Source: Rubrivivax sp. (GTDB lineage: Bacteria > Pseudomonadota > Gammaproteobacteria > Burkholderiales > Burkholderiaceae_C). From it: DNA of 46,496 bases. The position numbers were made by a program, and so were the translations under genes. Under the pieces are notes generated by a model. That model did not search any database and was not told where the DNA came from. It saw only the letters and a program-made list of their open reading frames with translations. Positions 9,586 through 19,621 of this stretch are shown here, piece by piece (the stretch's first letter is position 1; every line of letters starts with the position of its first letter). Location of the stretch: positions 1 through 46,496 of the forward strand of contig JAHBZS010000037.1 in assembly GCA_019635285.1 (NCBI GenBank). The letters are read 5' to 3'.

Positions 9586-11037
9586 TCAGCGCCCCGGCTT
9601 GATCACCAGGTAGTTGACCGCCTCGCCCCGCCGCACCAGCACGCTCACGGCCTTGGCCTTGTCGGCCTTCTGCGCCAGCTGGTTGAACTGCTTCACGTCG
9701 CTGATCTCGGTGTTGTCCATCGACAGGATCACGTCGCCCTCGCGCAGCCCCGCACGCGCGGCCGCACCGTCGACAGCTTCGACGCGCACGCCGCCGCGCA
9801 GGCGCATCTCGCGCTTCTGCGCGTCGCTGAGGTCGGCCACCGACAGCCCCAGCGCGCCCTTGGGCGGCGGCGGCGAGCTCGGGTCGCCGGTGCGGCGCAG
9901 CGGCTTGTCGGCCTCGAACTCGGCCACGGTGACGGTGATGTCCTTGGTGTTGCCGCGGCGGAAGACCTGCAGCGTGGTCTTGGTGCCGGGCCGGGTGTTG
10001 CCGATCATGCGCGGCAGGTCGCCGGACTTCTCGACCGTCTTGCCGTCGACCTTGGTGATGATGTCGCCGGCTTCGATGCCCGCCTTGTCGGCAGGCCCGC
10101 CGGCCTCGGCGTTCTGCACCAGCGCGCCGCTGGGCTTGCCCAGCCCGATGGATTCGGCGACTTCCTTGGTGACGGGCGCGATCTGCACGCCGATGCGGCC
10201 ACGGATGACGCGGCCGTTGGTGCGCAGCTGTTCCGACACGCGCATGGCGTCGGCGATGGGGATCGCAAAGGCGATGCCCATGTAGCCGCCCGAGCGGCTG
10301 AAGATCTGCGAGTTGATGCCCACCACCTCGCCCTTCAGGTTGAGCAGCGGGCCGCCCGAATTGCCGGGGTTGATGGCCACGTCGGTCTGGATGAAGGGCA
10401 GGTAGTCGCCGGTGTCGCGCTGCTTGGCGCTGACGATGCCGGCCGTCACGGTGTTCTCCAGTCCGAAGGGCGACCCGATGGCCACCACCCACTCGCCGAC
10501 CTTCAGGCGATCGCTGTCGCCGATGCGGACGAAGGGCAGCCCGGTGGCCTCGAGCTTGACCACGGCGATGTCGGTGCGCCGGTCGGTGCCGACGATGCGC
10601 GCCTTGAACTCGCGCTTGTCGGTCAAGGTGACCAGCACCTCGTCCGCACCCTCGACCACGTGCGCGTTGGTCATCACATAGCCATCGGCGCTGAGGATGA
10701 AACCGGAGCCGACGCCACGCTGCTGCGGTTCCTCGTCACCGCCGCGCGGCCCGCGGCGGGGGTCCGGCCGCCCCGGCAGCGGAATGCCGAAGCGGCGGAA
10801 GAATTCCTCGACGTTGGGGTCGACCTCCACGCCGCCGGCTGCAGCCTGGCGGCCGCGCTCCAGCGTGCGGATGTTGACCACGGCCGGGCCGACACGCTCG
10901 ACCAGTTCGGTGAAGTCGGGCAGCGTCTGGGCGCGCAGCAGGGCGGGCCAGCTGGCCAGGGCGGCCAGCAGCAGCAGGCCGAGCCACAGGGCCCGGGCGC
11001 GAGCCGCGGAGGGAACACGAAGGACGCTGGAACGCAT
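9586..11037 (-). CDS. mucD: DegP/MucD-family periplasmic serine protease
   Basis: 483 residues from ATG 11037. The signal peptide is a basic start followed by LWLGLLLLAALASW, with likely cleavage near residue 36. The trypsin-like domain has the catalytic triad His126 (TNAHVV), Asp156 (DIAVVK) and Ser227 (GNSGGPL). Two PDZ domains follow, around residues 270-365 and 385-480. Family members degrade or refold misfolded envelope proteins. It is the fourth gene of the rpoE-rseA-rseB-mucD order, like algU-mucA-mucB-mucD of Pseudomonas, so sigma-E control is expected. A 50-bp gap separates it from rseB. Confidence 0.93.
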   Translation of the reverse strand: MRSSVLRVPSAARARALWLGLLLLAALASWPALLRAQTLPDFTELVERVGPAVVNIRTLERGRQAAAGGVEVDPNVEEFFRRFGIPLPGRPDPRRGPRGGDEEPQQRGVGSGFILSADGYVMTNAHVVEGADEVLVTLTDKREFKARIVGTDRRTDIAVVKLEATGLPFVRIGDSDRLKVGEWVVAIGSPFGLENTVTAGIVSAKQRDTGDYLPFIQTDVAINPGNSGGPLLNLKGEVVGINSQIFSRSGGYMGIAFAIPIADAMRVSEQLRTNGRVIRGRIGVQIAPVTKEVAESIGLGKPSGALVQNAEAGGPADKAGIEAGDIITKVDGKTVEKSGDLPRMIGNTRPGTKTTLQVFRRGNTKDITVTVAEFEADKPLRRTGDPSSPPPPKGALGLSVADLSDAQKREMRLRGGVRVEAVDGAAARAGLREGDVILSMDNTEISDVKQFNQLAQKADKAKAVSVLVRRGEAVNYLVIKPGR

Positions 11038-11087
11038 GCATGGACTCCCGGAAAACCTGGCAAACACCCGACTGGGGAAGGTGGGGC

Positions 11088-12113
11088 TCAACGCCGCCGT
11101 TCAAGAGCCTGCTGGAACTGCTTCAGCGTCTGCGTGGGCACGTCGCCCATCACCGTGACCCACCAATCGTTGCCGTTGGCCTGCATCAGGGTGTTGGTGG
11201 CGCCCACCTGCGTCAGCAGCGGACGCGTATGCCGCGAGCGGTCCAGCGGCTCGATGAACAAGGACACGTGCGTCAGGCCGTCCGAGAAGACCGCCTGCAG
11301 CACCGAGGCCGGCGCGGTGACGCCGTCCACCGGATCCAGCGCGCGGCGCATGCTGCTGCCGAGCTGGAAGCCGGGCACCAAGCCGTTGAGCACCCAGCCT
11401 TCGCCGGCCAGCGTGACGTTCTGCTGCGACGGCCGCACCTGCCGGAAGTGCTCCAGCTGCTTCATCGGCTGCAGCACCGACTGCGGCTTGGGCTTGACAT
11501 CGATCTCGACCTGCGAGAACGCGCTGGACTCCAGCACCTGCATGCGCGGCCCCAGCACATCGGCACGCAGCATCAGGCCGCTGCGGCGATCGACCCACAG
11601 GCGCTGCGCGAAGCGGCTCTGGTCGCGCGGGCTGAGCAGCAGGATCTGCGCCTCGCGGCCGGCGACGTGCTCGGTGCCCTGCTCGCGCAGTTCGTAGCGC
11701 TCCTCGGCGCGCGGCTCGATCACCGGCCGCAGCGAGGCCTGCCGCGGGTCGCGCTCTTCGATGACCGCCACGCGCGAGTGCGGCCACAGCGTCACCACCC
11801 GGTCGTTGTGGCGATAGATCTGCTGCATGCGGCCGTCGAGCACCTCGACCCGCTCATACGACTGCGAACCCTCGCAGTAGTGGGCGACACGCGCACTGGA
11901 CAGCGTGCCATCGGCGCTGAACACGAGCGTGCCCTGGTAGTTGCGCTCATGCGCCGCGGCATGGATGCGCGACAGCCATTTGCGCGCCTCCTGCGGCGGC
12001 AGCGGCCGGGATTCGTCCGCCGTCTCCGCGCCCTGCGCGGGCAGCAGGGCGCCGAAGGCGGCCCACAGGATCAGCGGCCCGAGCCAGAGAAAACGGGTCG
12101 CCGGCGCGCGCAT
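11088..12113 (-). CDS. rseB: Sigma-E regulatory protein RseB/MucB
   Basis: 341 residues. N-terminal signal peptide (FLWLGPLILWAAFGALLPAQGA, cleavage near residue 29) sends it to the periplasm. The first domain is LolA-like (NYQGTLVFSADG onward) and a smaller C-terminal domain follows after ~residue 230. RseB binds the periplasmic part of RseA and shields it from cleavage until envelope stress appears. It lies 6 bp after rseA. Confidence 0.9.
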   Translation of the reverse strand: MRAPATRFLWLGPLILWAAFGALLPAQGAETADESRPLPPQEARKWLSRIHAAAHERNYQGTLVFSADGTLSSARVAHYCEGSQSYERVEVLDGRMQQIYRHNDRVVTLWPHSRVAVIEERDPRQASLRPVIEPRAEERYELREQGTEHVAGREAQILLLSPRDQSRFAQRLWVDRRSGLMLRADVLGPRMQVLESSAFSQVEIDVKPKPQSVLQPMKQLEHFRQVRPSQQNVTLAGEGWVLNGLVPGFQLGSSMRRALDPVDGVTAPASVLQAVFSDGLTHVSLFIEPLDRSRHTRPLLTQVGATNTLMQANGNDWWVTVMGDVPTQTLKQFQQALERRR

Positions 12114-12119
12114 CCGGCC

Positions 12120-12734
12120 TCAGCGGTCCAGCGACACGGTGGTGATGCTGCGCCCCGAACCGCCCGGCAGCGAACCCGGCAACGCCATGGCGTAGTCGCG
12201 GTGCGCGCGCAGGTAGCTGTCCAGCCGCGCGTCGCGCAGCACGCGGCCGCCCGGCGGCACGGCCTCGGCCGCATCGGCCGAGGCCGGCGCGAGCGCCACC
12301 GAGGCCGCGACAGGCGCGCGGGCCAGCAACGGCGCCCCCGCATCACCCTCCTTCGACCCGAGCGACAGCACGAGCGCGCTGGCCAGTCCCGACACGCCTG
12401 CCGCCGCCGCGACGGGCCACACCCAGGCGCGACGCCGCGCGGAACCCGGGGGCGAGGGCCGCGGCCGCGGCACCAGCACCGCCGGCTCATCGTCCAGACG
12501 GGCCTGCAAGCGTTGCAGGAAGTCGCGGTCGCGACCCGGCGGGCTGGCCAGGTCCTCGCTGCGCAGCACGTCGCCGATCAGGTGGTAGGTGTGCCAGGTC
12601 TGCCGCAGCTGCCGGTCGTCGCCGGCCCAGGCCGCCAGGCCGCGGCCAAGCTCAGCGTCGTCGGCCTCGCCATCGGCGATGGCGGACAGCCACCGGCGCG
12701 CGTCGCCGGCATCCACGGGGGGCTCGTTGTTCAT
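12120..12734 (-). CDS. rseA: Anti-sigma-E factor RseA/MucA-like
   Basis: 204 residues. The N-terminal anti-sigma domain (WLSAIADGEADDAELGRGL, then TWHTYHLIGDVLRSEDLA) is cytoplasmic. A single transmembrane segment, WVWPVAAAAGVSGLASALVLSL (about 105-126), and an Ala-rich periplasmic tail follow. The ATG at 12734 is preferred because GGAG lies 6 nt before it. An in-frame ATG 12 bp upstream (12746) is possible. It is co-transcribed with rpoE, which it would hold inactive at the membrane. Confidence 0.9.
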   Translation of the reverse strand: MNNEPPVDAGDARRWLSAIADGEADDAELGRGLAAWAGDDRQLRQTWHTYHLIGDVLRSEDLASPPGRDRDFLQRLQARLDDEPAVLVPRPRPSPPGSARRRAWVWPVAAAAGVSGLASALVLSLGSKEGDAGAPLLARAPVAASVALAPASADAAEAVPPGGRVLRDARLDSYLRAHRDYAMALPGSLPGGSGRSITTVSLDR

Positions 12735-12755
12735 GGGGGGCTCCATGGCTTGGAC

Positions 12756-13364
12756 CTACCAGCGCCTTCCGTCCTTGGCCTCGATGTGCGGGCGCAGCCG
12801 TTCGGCGATGGCCTCGCGGGCGCGGAAGATGCGTGAGCGCACGGTTCCGATCGGGCAGTTCATGGCTTCTGCAATCTCTTCATAGCTCAGTCCCTCGATC
12901 TCCCGCAGCGTGATGGCTTGACGAAGATCCTCGGACAGGGCTTCGATGGCGGCATTGACGGTGGCCGCGATCTCCTTGCTTGCAAACAGGGACTCGGGCG
13001 TCTCACCATCGCTTAGTTCGGCCCCGCCCCGGGAAGTTTCGTCGTCATCATCGCGCTGCGCGAAAGCCGACTCGGTGATCACCGGGTCGCGCTTCAGGTC
13101 GCTGAGCGCCTTCTTGGCCGAGTTGACAGCGATGCGATAGAGCCAAGTGTAGAACGCACTCTCGCCGCGAAACTGCGGCAGCGCACGGTAGGCGCGGATG
13201 AATGTCTCCTGCGCGATGTCCTCGACCAGGTCGGTGTCGCGCACCATGCGGGCGATCAGGCGTTCGATGCGGCGCTGGTACTTGACCACCAGCATCTCGA
13301 AGGCCCGCCGGTCGCCCCCCTTGAATCGCTCGACCAGCAAGGCATCGGAATCCGCGGCGTTCAT
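12756..13364 (-). CDS. rpoE: Extracytoplasmic-function sigma factor RpoE (sigma-E/AlgU type)
   Basis: 202 residues. Region 2 contains FEMLVVKYQRRIERLIARMV and VEDIAQETFIRAYRALPQF, the -10 binding part. Region 4 has LSYEEIAEAMNCPIGTVRSR, the helix-turn-helix for the -35. The order with rseA-rseB-mucD behind it identifies it as the envelope-stress sigma factor. The ATG at 13364 overlaps the stop of the upstream small membrane protein gene by 4 bp. The longer open frame upstream is shadow. Confidence 0.96.
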   Translation of the reverse strand: MNAADSDALLVERFKGGDRRAFEMLVVKYQRRIERLIARMVRDTDLVEDIAQETFIRAYRALPQFRGESAFYTWLYRIAVNSAKKALSDLKRDPVITESAFAQRDDDDETSRGGAELSDGETPESLFASKEIAATVNAAIEALSEDLRQAITLREIEGLSYEEIAEAMNCPIGTVRSRIFRAREAIAERLRPHIEAKDGRRW

Positions 13365-13846
13365 GCGCTGAGGTCGGCCCGAAGCGGGCGGCCGGGCCCG
13401 GCGGGCGCCCGATCGTGGTGCAGGGCGACACGCAGCGCCGGCCAGGCAGCGCCCGCATCGCGGCGCGACAGCGGCAGCCAGCGCACGCGGTGCCGGTGCA
13501 GGCCGTCCTCGGGGTCGAAGACAAAGCGCACCAGCACCCAGTCGCCCAGGTCGAGCATCGCCTGGGGCCGCCCAGGGCGCTGGCTGGCACCCTCGCGGCC
13601 CACCGACCAGACCGCGCCATCCCAGGACAGCAGCGCCGGCGGCTCGGCCAGCCAGCGCCCCGCGAAGGCGGCCACGCCCCAGCCGAACATCAAGCTGCCC
13701 AGCACCAGCGCCGGACCTGCCGCTGCCAGGTGCGCCCCGCTCCAATACGCCGCCACGGCGGCGCTCAGGGTCAACAGGAACTTCTGGATCCCTAGCCACG
13801 TCCCGGCGCTGCGGGACCACACCCGTGCGGGAGGGGGGGCGCGCAT
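13361..13846 (-). CDS. Small membrane protein, YgfX/CptA-like layout
   Basis: 161 residues. Two closely spaced hydrophobic segments (about 22-41 and 44-64) are followed by a soluble domain with LLSWDGAVWSVGRE, an LDLGDWVLVRFVFD strand and WPALRVALHHDR. This two-TM plus small beta domain layout, with a late Trp-x-x-Leu-Arg-Val motif, resembles YgfX-type proteins. The match is by eye and weak. It lies between fabF (18 bp) and rpoE (4-bp overlap), so it may be made with the stress operon. Its function is unknown. Confidence 0.7.
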   Translation of the reverse strand: MRAPPPARVWSRSAGTWLGIQKFLLTLSAAVAAYWSGAHLAAAGPALVLGSLMFGWGVAAFAGRWLAEPPALLSWDGAVWSVGREGASQRPGRPQAMLDLGDWVLVRFVFDPEDGLHRHRVRWLPLSRRDAGAAWPALRVALHHDRAPAGPGRPLRADLSA

Positions 13847-13864
13847 GCGCGTCGTCGGACCGCC

Positions 13865-15109
13865 TCAGATCCGGCGGAAAACCAGCGTGCCGTTGGTGCC
13901 GCCGAAGCCGAAATTGTTCTTCACCGCCACGTCGATCTTCATGTCCCGCGCGGCGTTGGCGCAGTAGTCCAGATCGCACTCCGGATCCTGGTTGAAGATA
14001 TTGATCGTCGGCGGCGACACCTGGTGATGCAAGGCCAGCACGGTGAACACCGATTCGATGCCGCCGGCGCCGCCCAGCAAGTGGCCGGTCATCGACTTGG
14101 TGGAGTTCACCACCAGCCGCTTGGCATGCTCGCCGAAGGCCAGCTTGATGGCGTTGGTTTCGTTCAGGTCGCCCAGCGGGGTGGAGGTGCCGTGGGCATT
14201 CAGGTACTGCACCTGGCTGGCATCGACGCAGGCGTTGCGCAGCGCCGCCTTCATCGACCGCTTCGGGCCGTCGACGTTGGGCGCCGTCATGTGGAAGGCG
14301 TCGGCGCCCATGCCGAAACCCGCCAGTTCGGCGTAGATCTTGGCGCCGCGGCGCTTGGCATGCTCGTATTCCTCGAGCACCACGGCGCCCGCGCCTTCGC
14401 CCAGCACGAAGCCGTCGCGGTCCTTGTCCCAGGGCCGCGAGGCGGTCTTGGGGTCGTCGTTGCGCGTGGACAGCGCACGAGCCGCCGCAAAGCCGCCGAC
14501 GCCGAGCGGGGACACGGTGGACTCGGCGCCGCCGGCCACCATGACGTCGGCGTCGCCGTATTCGATCAGCCGGCCGGCCTCGCCGATGCAGTGCAGCCCG
14601 GTGGTGCAGGCCGTGACGATGGCCAGGTTGGGCCCGGTGAAGCCGTACTTGATCGACAGGTGGCCCGAGATCATGTTGATGATCGAGGCCGGCACGAAGA
14701 ACGGCGAGATGCGCCGCGGGCCGCGGCTGCGATACTCGCCGTCGGTGGCCTCGATCATCGGCAGCCCTCCGATGCCCGAGCCGACGAGGCAGCCGATGCG
14801 CTCGGCCGTCTCTTCGGTCAACGCATCACCCACCGGCAGACCCGCATCCTGCACCGCCTGGATCGAAGCCGCCAGGCCGAAGTGGATGAAGGTATCCATG
14901 TGCCGCGCTTCCTTGCCGGGGAGGTAGTCCTCGACATTGAAGCCCTTGACCTCGCCCGCGAACTGGCAGGCGAAGGCCGAGGCATCGAAGCGGGTGATCT
15001 TGTCGATGCCGCTGCGGCCGGCGAGCAGGTTGCCCCAGCCTTCGGCCACGCTGTTGCCCACCGGGCTGATCAGCCCGAGCCCGGTAACGACGACGCGGCG
15101 GCGACTCAT
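13865..15109 (-). CDS. fabF: Beta-ketoacyl-ACP synthase II FabF
   Basis: 414 residues. It elongates fatty acyl chains by condensing acyl groups with malonyl-ACP. Active-site Cys168 sits in VTACTTG. The two histidines are in [11 protein letters not shown] and [12 protein letters not shown], and the glycine-rich end is [13 protein letters not shown]. The start is the ATG at 15109 ([12 protein letters not shown]). A TTG two codons earlier is less likely. It lies 15 bp after acpP. Confidence 0.96.
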   Translation of the reverse strand: MSRRRVVVTGLGLISPVGNSVAEGWGNLLAGRSGIDKITRFDASAFACQFAGEVKGFNVEDYLPGKEARHMDTFIHFGLAASIQAVQDAGLPVGDALTEETAERIGCLVGSGIGGLPMIEATDGEYRSRGPRRISPFFVPASIINMISGHLSIKYGFTGPNLAIVTACTTGLHCIGEAGRLIEYGDADVMVAGGAESTVSPLGVGGFAAARALSTRNDDPKTASRPWDKDRDGFVLGEGAGAVVLEEYEHAKRRGAKIYAELAGFGMGADAFHMTAPNVDGPKRSMKAALRNACVDASQVQYLNAHGTSTPLGDLNETNAIKLAFGEHAKRLVVNSTKSMTGHLLGGAGGIESVFTVLALHHQVSPPTINIFNQDPECDLDYCANAARDMKIDVAVKNNFGFGGTNGTLVFRRI

Positions 15110-15124
15110 CGGCAACGTCCCGCC

Positions 15125-15364
15125 TCAGGCCTTCTGGTGGCTGCTGGCGTAGTCGATGGCCAACTGCACCGTGGTGATCTTCTCGGCCTCTTCGTCCGGG
15201 ATTTCGATGCCGAACTCATCCTCCAACGCCATCACCAGTTCCACGGTGTCGAGCGAGTCGGCGCCCAGGTCGGCCACGAAGGCCTTGTTGTTGGTGACGT
15301 CGGACTCCGGTACGCCGAGCTGTTCGGCAATGATCTTCTTGACACGCGCTTCGATATCGCTCAT
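15125..15364 (-). CDS. acpP: Acyl carrier protein AcpP
   Basis: 79 residues, acidic, with the phosphopantetheine attachment Ser37 in [19 protein letters not shown]. It carries growing fatty acyl chains and is the substrate of AcpS and of the Fab enzymes encoded beside it. A near-perfect ribosome binding site (GGAGGAG ending 2-3 nt before the ATG) and its own promoter in the 86-bp gap fit the very high expression known for this protein. Confidence 0.98.
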   Translation of the reverse strand: MSDIEARVKKIIAEQLGVPESDVTNNKAFVADLGADSLDTVELVMALEDEFGIEIPDEEAEKITTVQLAIDYASSHQKA

Positions 15365-15399
15365 GACTCCTCCAGGAGTGGATGCAGAAAAACCAGGCA

Positions 15400-15428
15400 A
15401 TTCTACCGGGGCATGCACGCCGTGCCGA
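15400..15428 (-). promoter_or_regulatory. Sigma-70-type promoter for acpP
   Basis: On the minus strand, TCGGCA (15428 to 15423, 4 of 6) and TAGAAT (15405 to 15400, 5 of 6) are separated by exactly 17 bp. The predicted start near 15393 gives a ~29-nt leader containing the GGAGGAG site. Confidence 0.6.
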
Positions 15429-15450
15429 GGCACCCGCGCCGCGGCGATTT

Positions 15451-16191
15451 TCAGTTCATGAACATGCCGCCGTTGACATGCAGTTCGGCACCGGTGATGT
15501 AGCCGGCCAGCGGCGACGCCAGAAAGGCCACCGTGTGGGCAATCTCCTCGGGCGTGCCCAGGCGGCCCAGCGGGATCTGCGCCTGCAACGCGGCCTTTTG
15601 CGCCTCGGGCAGGGCGTCGGTCATGTCGGTGGCGATGAAGCCCGGCGCGATGCAGTTGACGGTGATGTTGCGGCTGCCCAACTCGCGCGCCAGCGCCCGC
15701 GTCATGCCGGCCACACCGGCCTTGGCCGCCGCATAGTTGGCCTGGCCAGGGTTGCCGCTGGCACCGACCACCGAGGTGATATTGATGATGCGCCCGTAGC
15801 GCTGCTTCATCATGCCGCGCATCACCGCGCGGCTCAGCCGGAACACCGCGCCGAGGTTGGTGTCCAGCACCGCGGCCCAGTCCTCGTCCTTCATGCGCAT
15901 GGCCAGCTGGTCGCGCGTGATGCCGGCGTTGTTGACCAGCACCTGCAGGCCGCCGTGTTCCTTGACGATGGCGTCCACCAGCGCGTCGGTCGCCGCCGCA
16001 TCGTTGACGTCGAGCGCGGCGCCGCGGCAGCCGGCGAAGTCGGCCAGCGCCTGCGAGATGCCCTGCGCACCGGCCTCGCTGGTCGCGGTGCCGATCACCT
16101 TGAAGCCCTGCTCGGCCAAGGTGCGGGCGATCGCCCGGCCGATGCCGCGAGACGCGCCGGTGACCAGCGCCACCTGGCCCGCCGCGCTCAT
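15451..16191 (-). CDS. fabG: 3-oxoacyl-ACP reductase FabG
   Basis: 246 residues, a short-chain dehydrogenase/reductase using NADPH. The cofactor motif is TGASRGIG (11-18), NNAG is at 87-90, and the catalytic set is Ser140, Tyr153 and Lys157 (YAAAK). The C-terminus [13 protein letters not shown] is typical of FabG. The start is ATG 16191, overlapping the fabD stop by 4 bp. Confidence 0.97.
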   Translation of the reverse strand: MSAAGQVALVTGASRGIGRAIARTLAEQGFKVIGTATSEAGAQGISQALADFAGCRGAALDVNDAAATDALVDAIVKEHGGLQVLVNNAGITRDQLAMRMKDEDWAAVLDTNLGAVFRLSRAVMRGMMKQRYGRIINITSVVGASGNPGQANYAAAKAGVAGMTRALARELGSRNITVNCIAPGFIATDMTDALPEAQKAALQAQIPLGRLGTPEEIAHTVAFLASPLAGYITGAELHVNGGMFMN

Positions 16192-17126
16192 GCCAGGGCC
16201 TCCTTGCACTCGGCCAGCGTCGTCGGGTCGTACAGCGCCAGCACCTGCGCGTCGGCGTCGATGCGCTTGACCATGCCGGCCAGCACCTTGCCCGGGCCGC
16301 ATTCGACGACGTGGCTGGCGCCGCGCGCGCGCAGGGCCTGCACCACCTCGACCCAGCGTACCGGGCCGAAGGCCTGACGGTAGAGCGCGTCGCGGATCGC
16401 CGCGGCATCCGTCTGCACGGCCACGTCGACGTTGTTGACCAGCGGCACACGCGGCGCGGCGAAGGCGACGTCGGCCAGGCGCTCGCGCAACGCCTCGGCG
16501 GCGGGCTTCATCAGCGAGCAATGGAACGGCGCCGACACCGGCAGCTGCACCACGCGCTTGGCGCCCATGGCCTTGAGCACGTCGCGCGCTTTCTCGACGC
16601 CCGCCACGGAGCCGGAGATGACGGTCTGCCGCGGGTCATTGAAGTTGGCTGCCTCGACCACCTCACCGCTTTCGGCCGCCGCCTTGGCGCAGCCTTCGGC
16701 GATCTGCGCCGGCTCCAGCGCCAGCACCGCGGCCATCGCGCCGGCGCCGACGGGCACCGCCTGCTGCATGGCCTGCGCGCGAAAACGCACCAGTTTCAGC
16801 GCATCGGCCAGCTGCAGCACCCCGGCGGCCACCAGCGCGCTGTATTCGCCCAGCGAATGCCCGGCCACCGCCGCGGGCTCCGCGCCGCCTTCGGCGCGCC
16901 ACGCCCGGTAGCAGGCAATGCCGGCACACAGCATCACCGGCTGGGTGTTGGTGGTCAGGTCGAGCTCGTCCTGCGGACCGTCGCGCATCAGCGCGCCGAG
17001 ATCCTGCCCCAGGGCCTGCGACGCCTCGGCCAGCGTGTCGCGCACCGCGGGGTGGTCGCCCCAGGCGTTGAGCATGCCCACGGACTGCGAGCCCTGACCG
17101 GGAAAGACGAATGCGAACGAAGCCAT
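16188..17126 (-). CDS. fabD: Malonyl-CoA:ACP transacylase FabD
   Basis: 312 residues. It moves malonyl from CoA to [12 protein letters not shown] (7-15) and the nucleophile Ser91 in GHSLGEYSA are present, with the later [10 protein letters not shown] segment carrying the catalytic His. It is followed by fabG with a 4-bp overlap, and fabH ends 19 bp upstream. Confidence 0.97.
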   Translation of the reverse strand: MASFAFVFPGQGSQSVGMLNAWGDHPAVRDTLAEASQALGQDLGALMRDGPQDELDLTTNTQPVMLCAGIACYRAWRAEGGAEPAAVAGHSLGEYSALVAAGVLQLADALKLVRFRAQAMQQAVPVGAGAMAAVLALEPAQIAEGCAKAAAESGEVVEAANFNDPRQTVISGSVAGVEKARDVLKAMGAKRVVQLPVSAPFHCSLMKPAAEALRERLADVAFAAPRVPLVNNVDVAVQTDAAAIRDALYRQAFGPVRWVEVVQALRARGASHVVECGPGKVLAGMVKRIDADAQVLALYDPTTLAECKEALA

Positions 17127-17145
17127 GCGGTCCCCGCTTGTTCTT

Positions 17146-18132
17146 CTAGAAGTCGATGAGCACCGAGCCCCAGGTGAAGCCGCCGCCCACGCCCTGCAGC
17201 AGCACCGTGTGCCCTTCGCGGATGCGGCCGTCGCGCACCGCCACGTCCAGCGCCAGCGGGATCGATGCGGCCGAGGTGTTGCCGTGCGCGTCGACGGTGA
17301 CCACCAGCCGCTCCGGCGGCAGTTTCAGCTTGCGCGCGGTGGCCTGCATGATGCGGATGTTGGCCTGGTGCGGGATCAGCCAGTCCACCTGGTCGGGGCG
17401 GCGGCCGGTGCGCTCCAGCACGGTGCGCGCGCTGCTTTCCAGCACGCCCACGGCCAGCTTGAACACCGCCTGCCCGTCCATGCGCAACAGCGGGTCGCCC
17501 AGGATCTGGCCGCCGGACACCGTGCCCGGCACGCAGAGGATGTCCACATGGCGGCCATCGGCATGCAGGTCGGTGGCCACGATGCCCGGCGTGTCGCTGG
17601 CGCGCAGCACCACCGCGCCGGCGCCGTCGCCGAAGAGCACGCAGGTGCCGCGGTCCTTGAAGTCCAGAATGCGCGAAAAGACCTCGGCGCCGATGACCAG
17701 CGCCGTGTCGGCCGAGCCGGTGCGGATCATCGCGTCGGCCACCGTCAGCGCGTAGACGAAGCCGGAGCACACCGCCTGCACGTCGAACACCGGGCAGCCC
17801 TGCACGCCCAGCTTGCGCTGCACGATCGCCGCCGTCGACGGGAACACCATGTCCGGCGTCGACGTGGCGACGATGATCAGGTCGATATCCTCGGCGGCGC
17901 AGCCGGCCGCCTCGAGCGCATGACGCGCCGCCTGCACCGCCAGATCGCTGGCGTTGACGCCGGCATCGACGAAATGCCGCGCGCGGATGCCGGTGCGTTC
18001 GACGATCCATTCGTCGCTGGTCTCGATGCCGTCGGCGGCGAGTTGGCGCACCAGGTCCGCATTGCTCAGGCGACGTGGCGGCAGCGCGCTGCCGGTGCCG
18101 GCAATGCGGGTGTGACGGGCGGTGACGGTCAT
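17146..18132 (-). CDS. fabH: Beta-ketoacyl-ACP synthase III FabH
   Basis: 328 residues. It starts fatty acid synthesis by condensing acetyl-CoA with malonyl-ACP. The catalytic triad is visible as Cys122 (AVCSGF), His in IPHQANIRI and Asn in HGNTSAAS. The ATG at 18132 overlaps the plsX stop by 4 bp. A ~12-residue N-terminal lead ([12 protein letters not shown]) is ordinary for the family. Confidence 0.97.
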   Translation of the reverse strand: MTVTARHTRIAGTGSALPPRRLSNADLVRQLAADGIETSDEWIVERTGIRARHFVDAGVNASDLAVQAARHALEAAGCAAEDIDLIIVATSTPDMVFPSTAAIVQRKLGVQGCPVFDVQAVCSGFVYALTVADAMIRTGSADTALVIGAEVFSRILDFKDRGTCVLFGDGAGAVVLRASDTPGIVATDLHADGRHVDILCVPGTVSGGQILGDPLLRMDGQAVFKLAVGVLESSARTVLERTGRRPDQVDWLIPHQANIRIMQATARKLKLPPERLVVTVDAHGNTSAASIPLALDVAVRDGRIREGHTVLLQGVGGGFTWGSVLIDF

Positions 18133-19208
18133 GCAGCTTGGGCGCCGTCCGGGGGCTTGGCAATCTGGCTCAGCGAGATGCGGTCGCGCACGCGGTCGGT
18201 CAGTCGGTTTCTCGCTGCATCATAAGCTCGCCCGAGCGCCTGCTCGAAGGCGAAGGCGTCGGCCGAGCCGTGGCTCTTGAAGACCAGGCCGCGCAGGCCC
18301 AGCAGCGCCGCACCGTTGTAGCGGCGCGGGTCGACGCGCTGCTTGAAGCGCTGCAGCACCGGCCAGGCCGCCAGCGCCGCCAGCTTGCTGAGCGGGCCGC
18401 GCGTGAACTCCTGGCGGATGAAGTCGCTGAGCATCGTCGCCAGCCCTTCGGCCGACTTCAGCAGCACATTGCCGACAAAGCCGTCGCAGACCACGATGTC
18501 GGTGGTGCCGGCGAAGATGTCGTTGCCTTCGACGTTGCCATGAAAGTGGATCTGCCCGTCGGCATGGGCGGCACGCAGCAGTTCGCCGGCACGCTTGATG
18601 GTGTCGCTGCCCTTGATGGCTTCTTCGCCGATGTTCAGCAGACCGACGCGCGGCTCTTCCTTGCCGTCCACCGCCGCCACCAGCGCGCTGCCGAGCACGG
18701 CGAACTGCAGCAGGTGCTCGGGCGCACAGTCGACGTTGGCGCCGAGGTCGAGCACGGTGGTGTAGCCGTCGTTGCGGTTGGGCATCACGGTGGCGATCGC
18801 CGGCCGGTCGATGCCGTCGAGCGTCTTGAGCAGGTAGCGCGCCACGGCCATCAGCGCGCCGGTATTGCCGGCCGAGACGCAGGCGTGGGCCACGGGAGCG
18901 GCGTCGCCGGCAGCCATCAACTGCTGGATGGCCACGCGCATCGACGAGTCCTTCTTGCGTCGCAGCGCCACCTCCACCGGGTCGTCCATGGTCACCACTT
19001 CGCTGGCCTCGACCTGGGCGCAGCGCTCCCAGCCACGCGTCGGCTGCAGCACGCTGGCACTGCCGACCAGCACCAGCCGCGCCTGCGGATGCTTTTGCAG
19101 GAAGCTGCGGCACGCCGGCAGTGTGACCGACGGGCCGTGGTCCCCGCCCATGCAGTCCACGGCGAGGCAGACAGCATCGAGCGGCGCCGGCGCGGCAGGG
19201 TGTGTCAC
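18129..19208 (-). CDS. plsX: Phosphate acyltransferase PlsX
   Basis: 359 residues from a GTG start. PlsX converts acyl-ACP to acyl-phosphate for phospholipid synthesis. The family N-terminus [17 protein letters not shown] and the motifs [21 protein letters not shown] and [12 protein letters not shown] are clear. The GTG at 19208 is chosen because it gives a normal N-terminal length. The only earlier start in frame is a TTG adding 17 Arg/Ala-rich residues. There is a 147-bp gap to rpmF in which nothing convincing was seen. Confidence 0.93.
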   Translation of the reverse strand: MTHPAAPAPLDAVCLAVDCMGGDHGPSVTLPACRSFLQKHPQARLVLVGSASVLQPTRGWERCAQVEASEVVTMDDPVEVALRRKKDSSMRVAIQQLMAAGDAAPVAHACVSAGNTGALMAVARYLLKTLDGIDRPAIATVMPNRNDGYTTVLDLGANVDCAPEHLLQFAVLGSALVAAVDGKEEPRVGLLNIGEEAIKGSDTIKRAGELLRAAHADGQIHFHGNVEGNDIFAGTTDIVVCDGFVGNVLLKSAEGLATMLSDFIRQEFTRGPLSKLAALAAWPVLQRFKQRVDPRRYNGAALLGLRGLVFKSHGSADAFAFEQALGRAYDAARNRLTDRVRDRISLSQIAKPPDGAQAA

Positions 19209-19355
19209 GGGGAGTCCAGCCGGCCGCGCGCTCAACGCGCGCCGTGGCGCAGCGGGCAAGCGGGCGCGGGAAAGACAACGCGGCCGCGCCAGCGCGGTGT
19301 CGCGCGCGGCACGGCCGGACGGGGTGACGTGGCGCGGTGCCGCGTCACAGACAAC

Positions 19356-19538
19356 TCAGGCGTCGGCCTTGGACTTCAGCACCTTGCGGCCACGGTAGAA
19401 GCCGGTCGGGCTGATGTGGTGACGCAGGTGCACCTCGCCGGTCGTCGGCTCGATGGCCGTGCCCGGCTGGACGAGTGCGTTGTGCGAACGGTGCATGCCG
19501 CGCTTGGACGGCGACTTCTTGTTCTGCTGGACTGCCAT
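19356..19538 (-). CDS. rpmF: 50S ribosomal protein L32
   Basis: 60 residues, basic. [21 protein letters not shown] is followed by a conserved middle ([17 protein letters not shown]). The start is ATG 19538, preceded by AGGAG six bases upstream. An earlier in-frame start would add 12 non-conserved residues. The rpmF-plsX-fab order, with yceD in front, is conserved in many bacteria. The zinc-binding cysteines present in some L32 proteins are absent. Confidence 0.97.
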   Translation of the reverse strand: MAVQQNKKSPSKRGMHRSHNALVQPGTAIEPTTGEVHLRHHISPTGFYRGRKVLKSKADA

Positions 19539-19590
19539 GGTGGACTCCTGCGGGGCATGGCCCGCGTTCGGCAAGAAGACCCTTGCCTCG

Positions 19591-19621
19591 AAAAAAGCCC
19601 ATCACTATAACACCGAGGGCT
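19591..19621 (-). promoter_or_regulatory. TATAGT box inside an AGCCC/GGGCT hairpin upstream of rpmF
   Basis: Minus strand: AGCCC (19621-19617), a 16-nt loop and GGGCT (19600-19596), then a T-rich run (19596-19591). The loop carries TATAGT (19609-19604), a 5 of 6 -10 box. No good -35 lies at 16-18 bp; a TGGACA lies 21 bp upstream. It could be a partial terminator after yceD, a start for rpmF, or both. Confidence 0.35.

Noticed and set aside
19209-19355. 147-bp gap between rpmF and plsX, examined for a promoter or small ORF
   Set aside because: Only short GC-rich sequence with no convincing signal; the single in-frame TTG extension of plsX is not supported.
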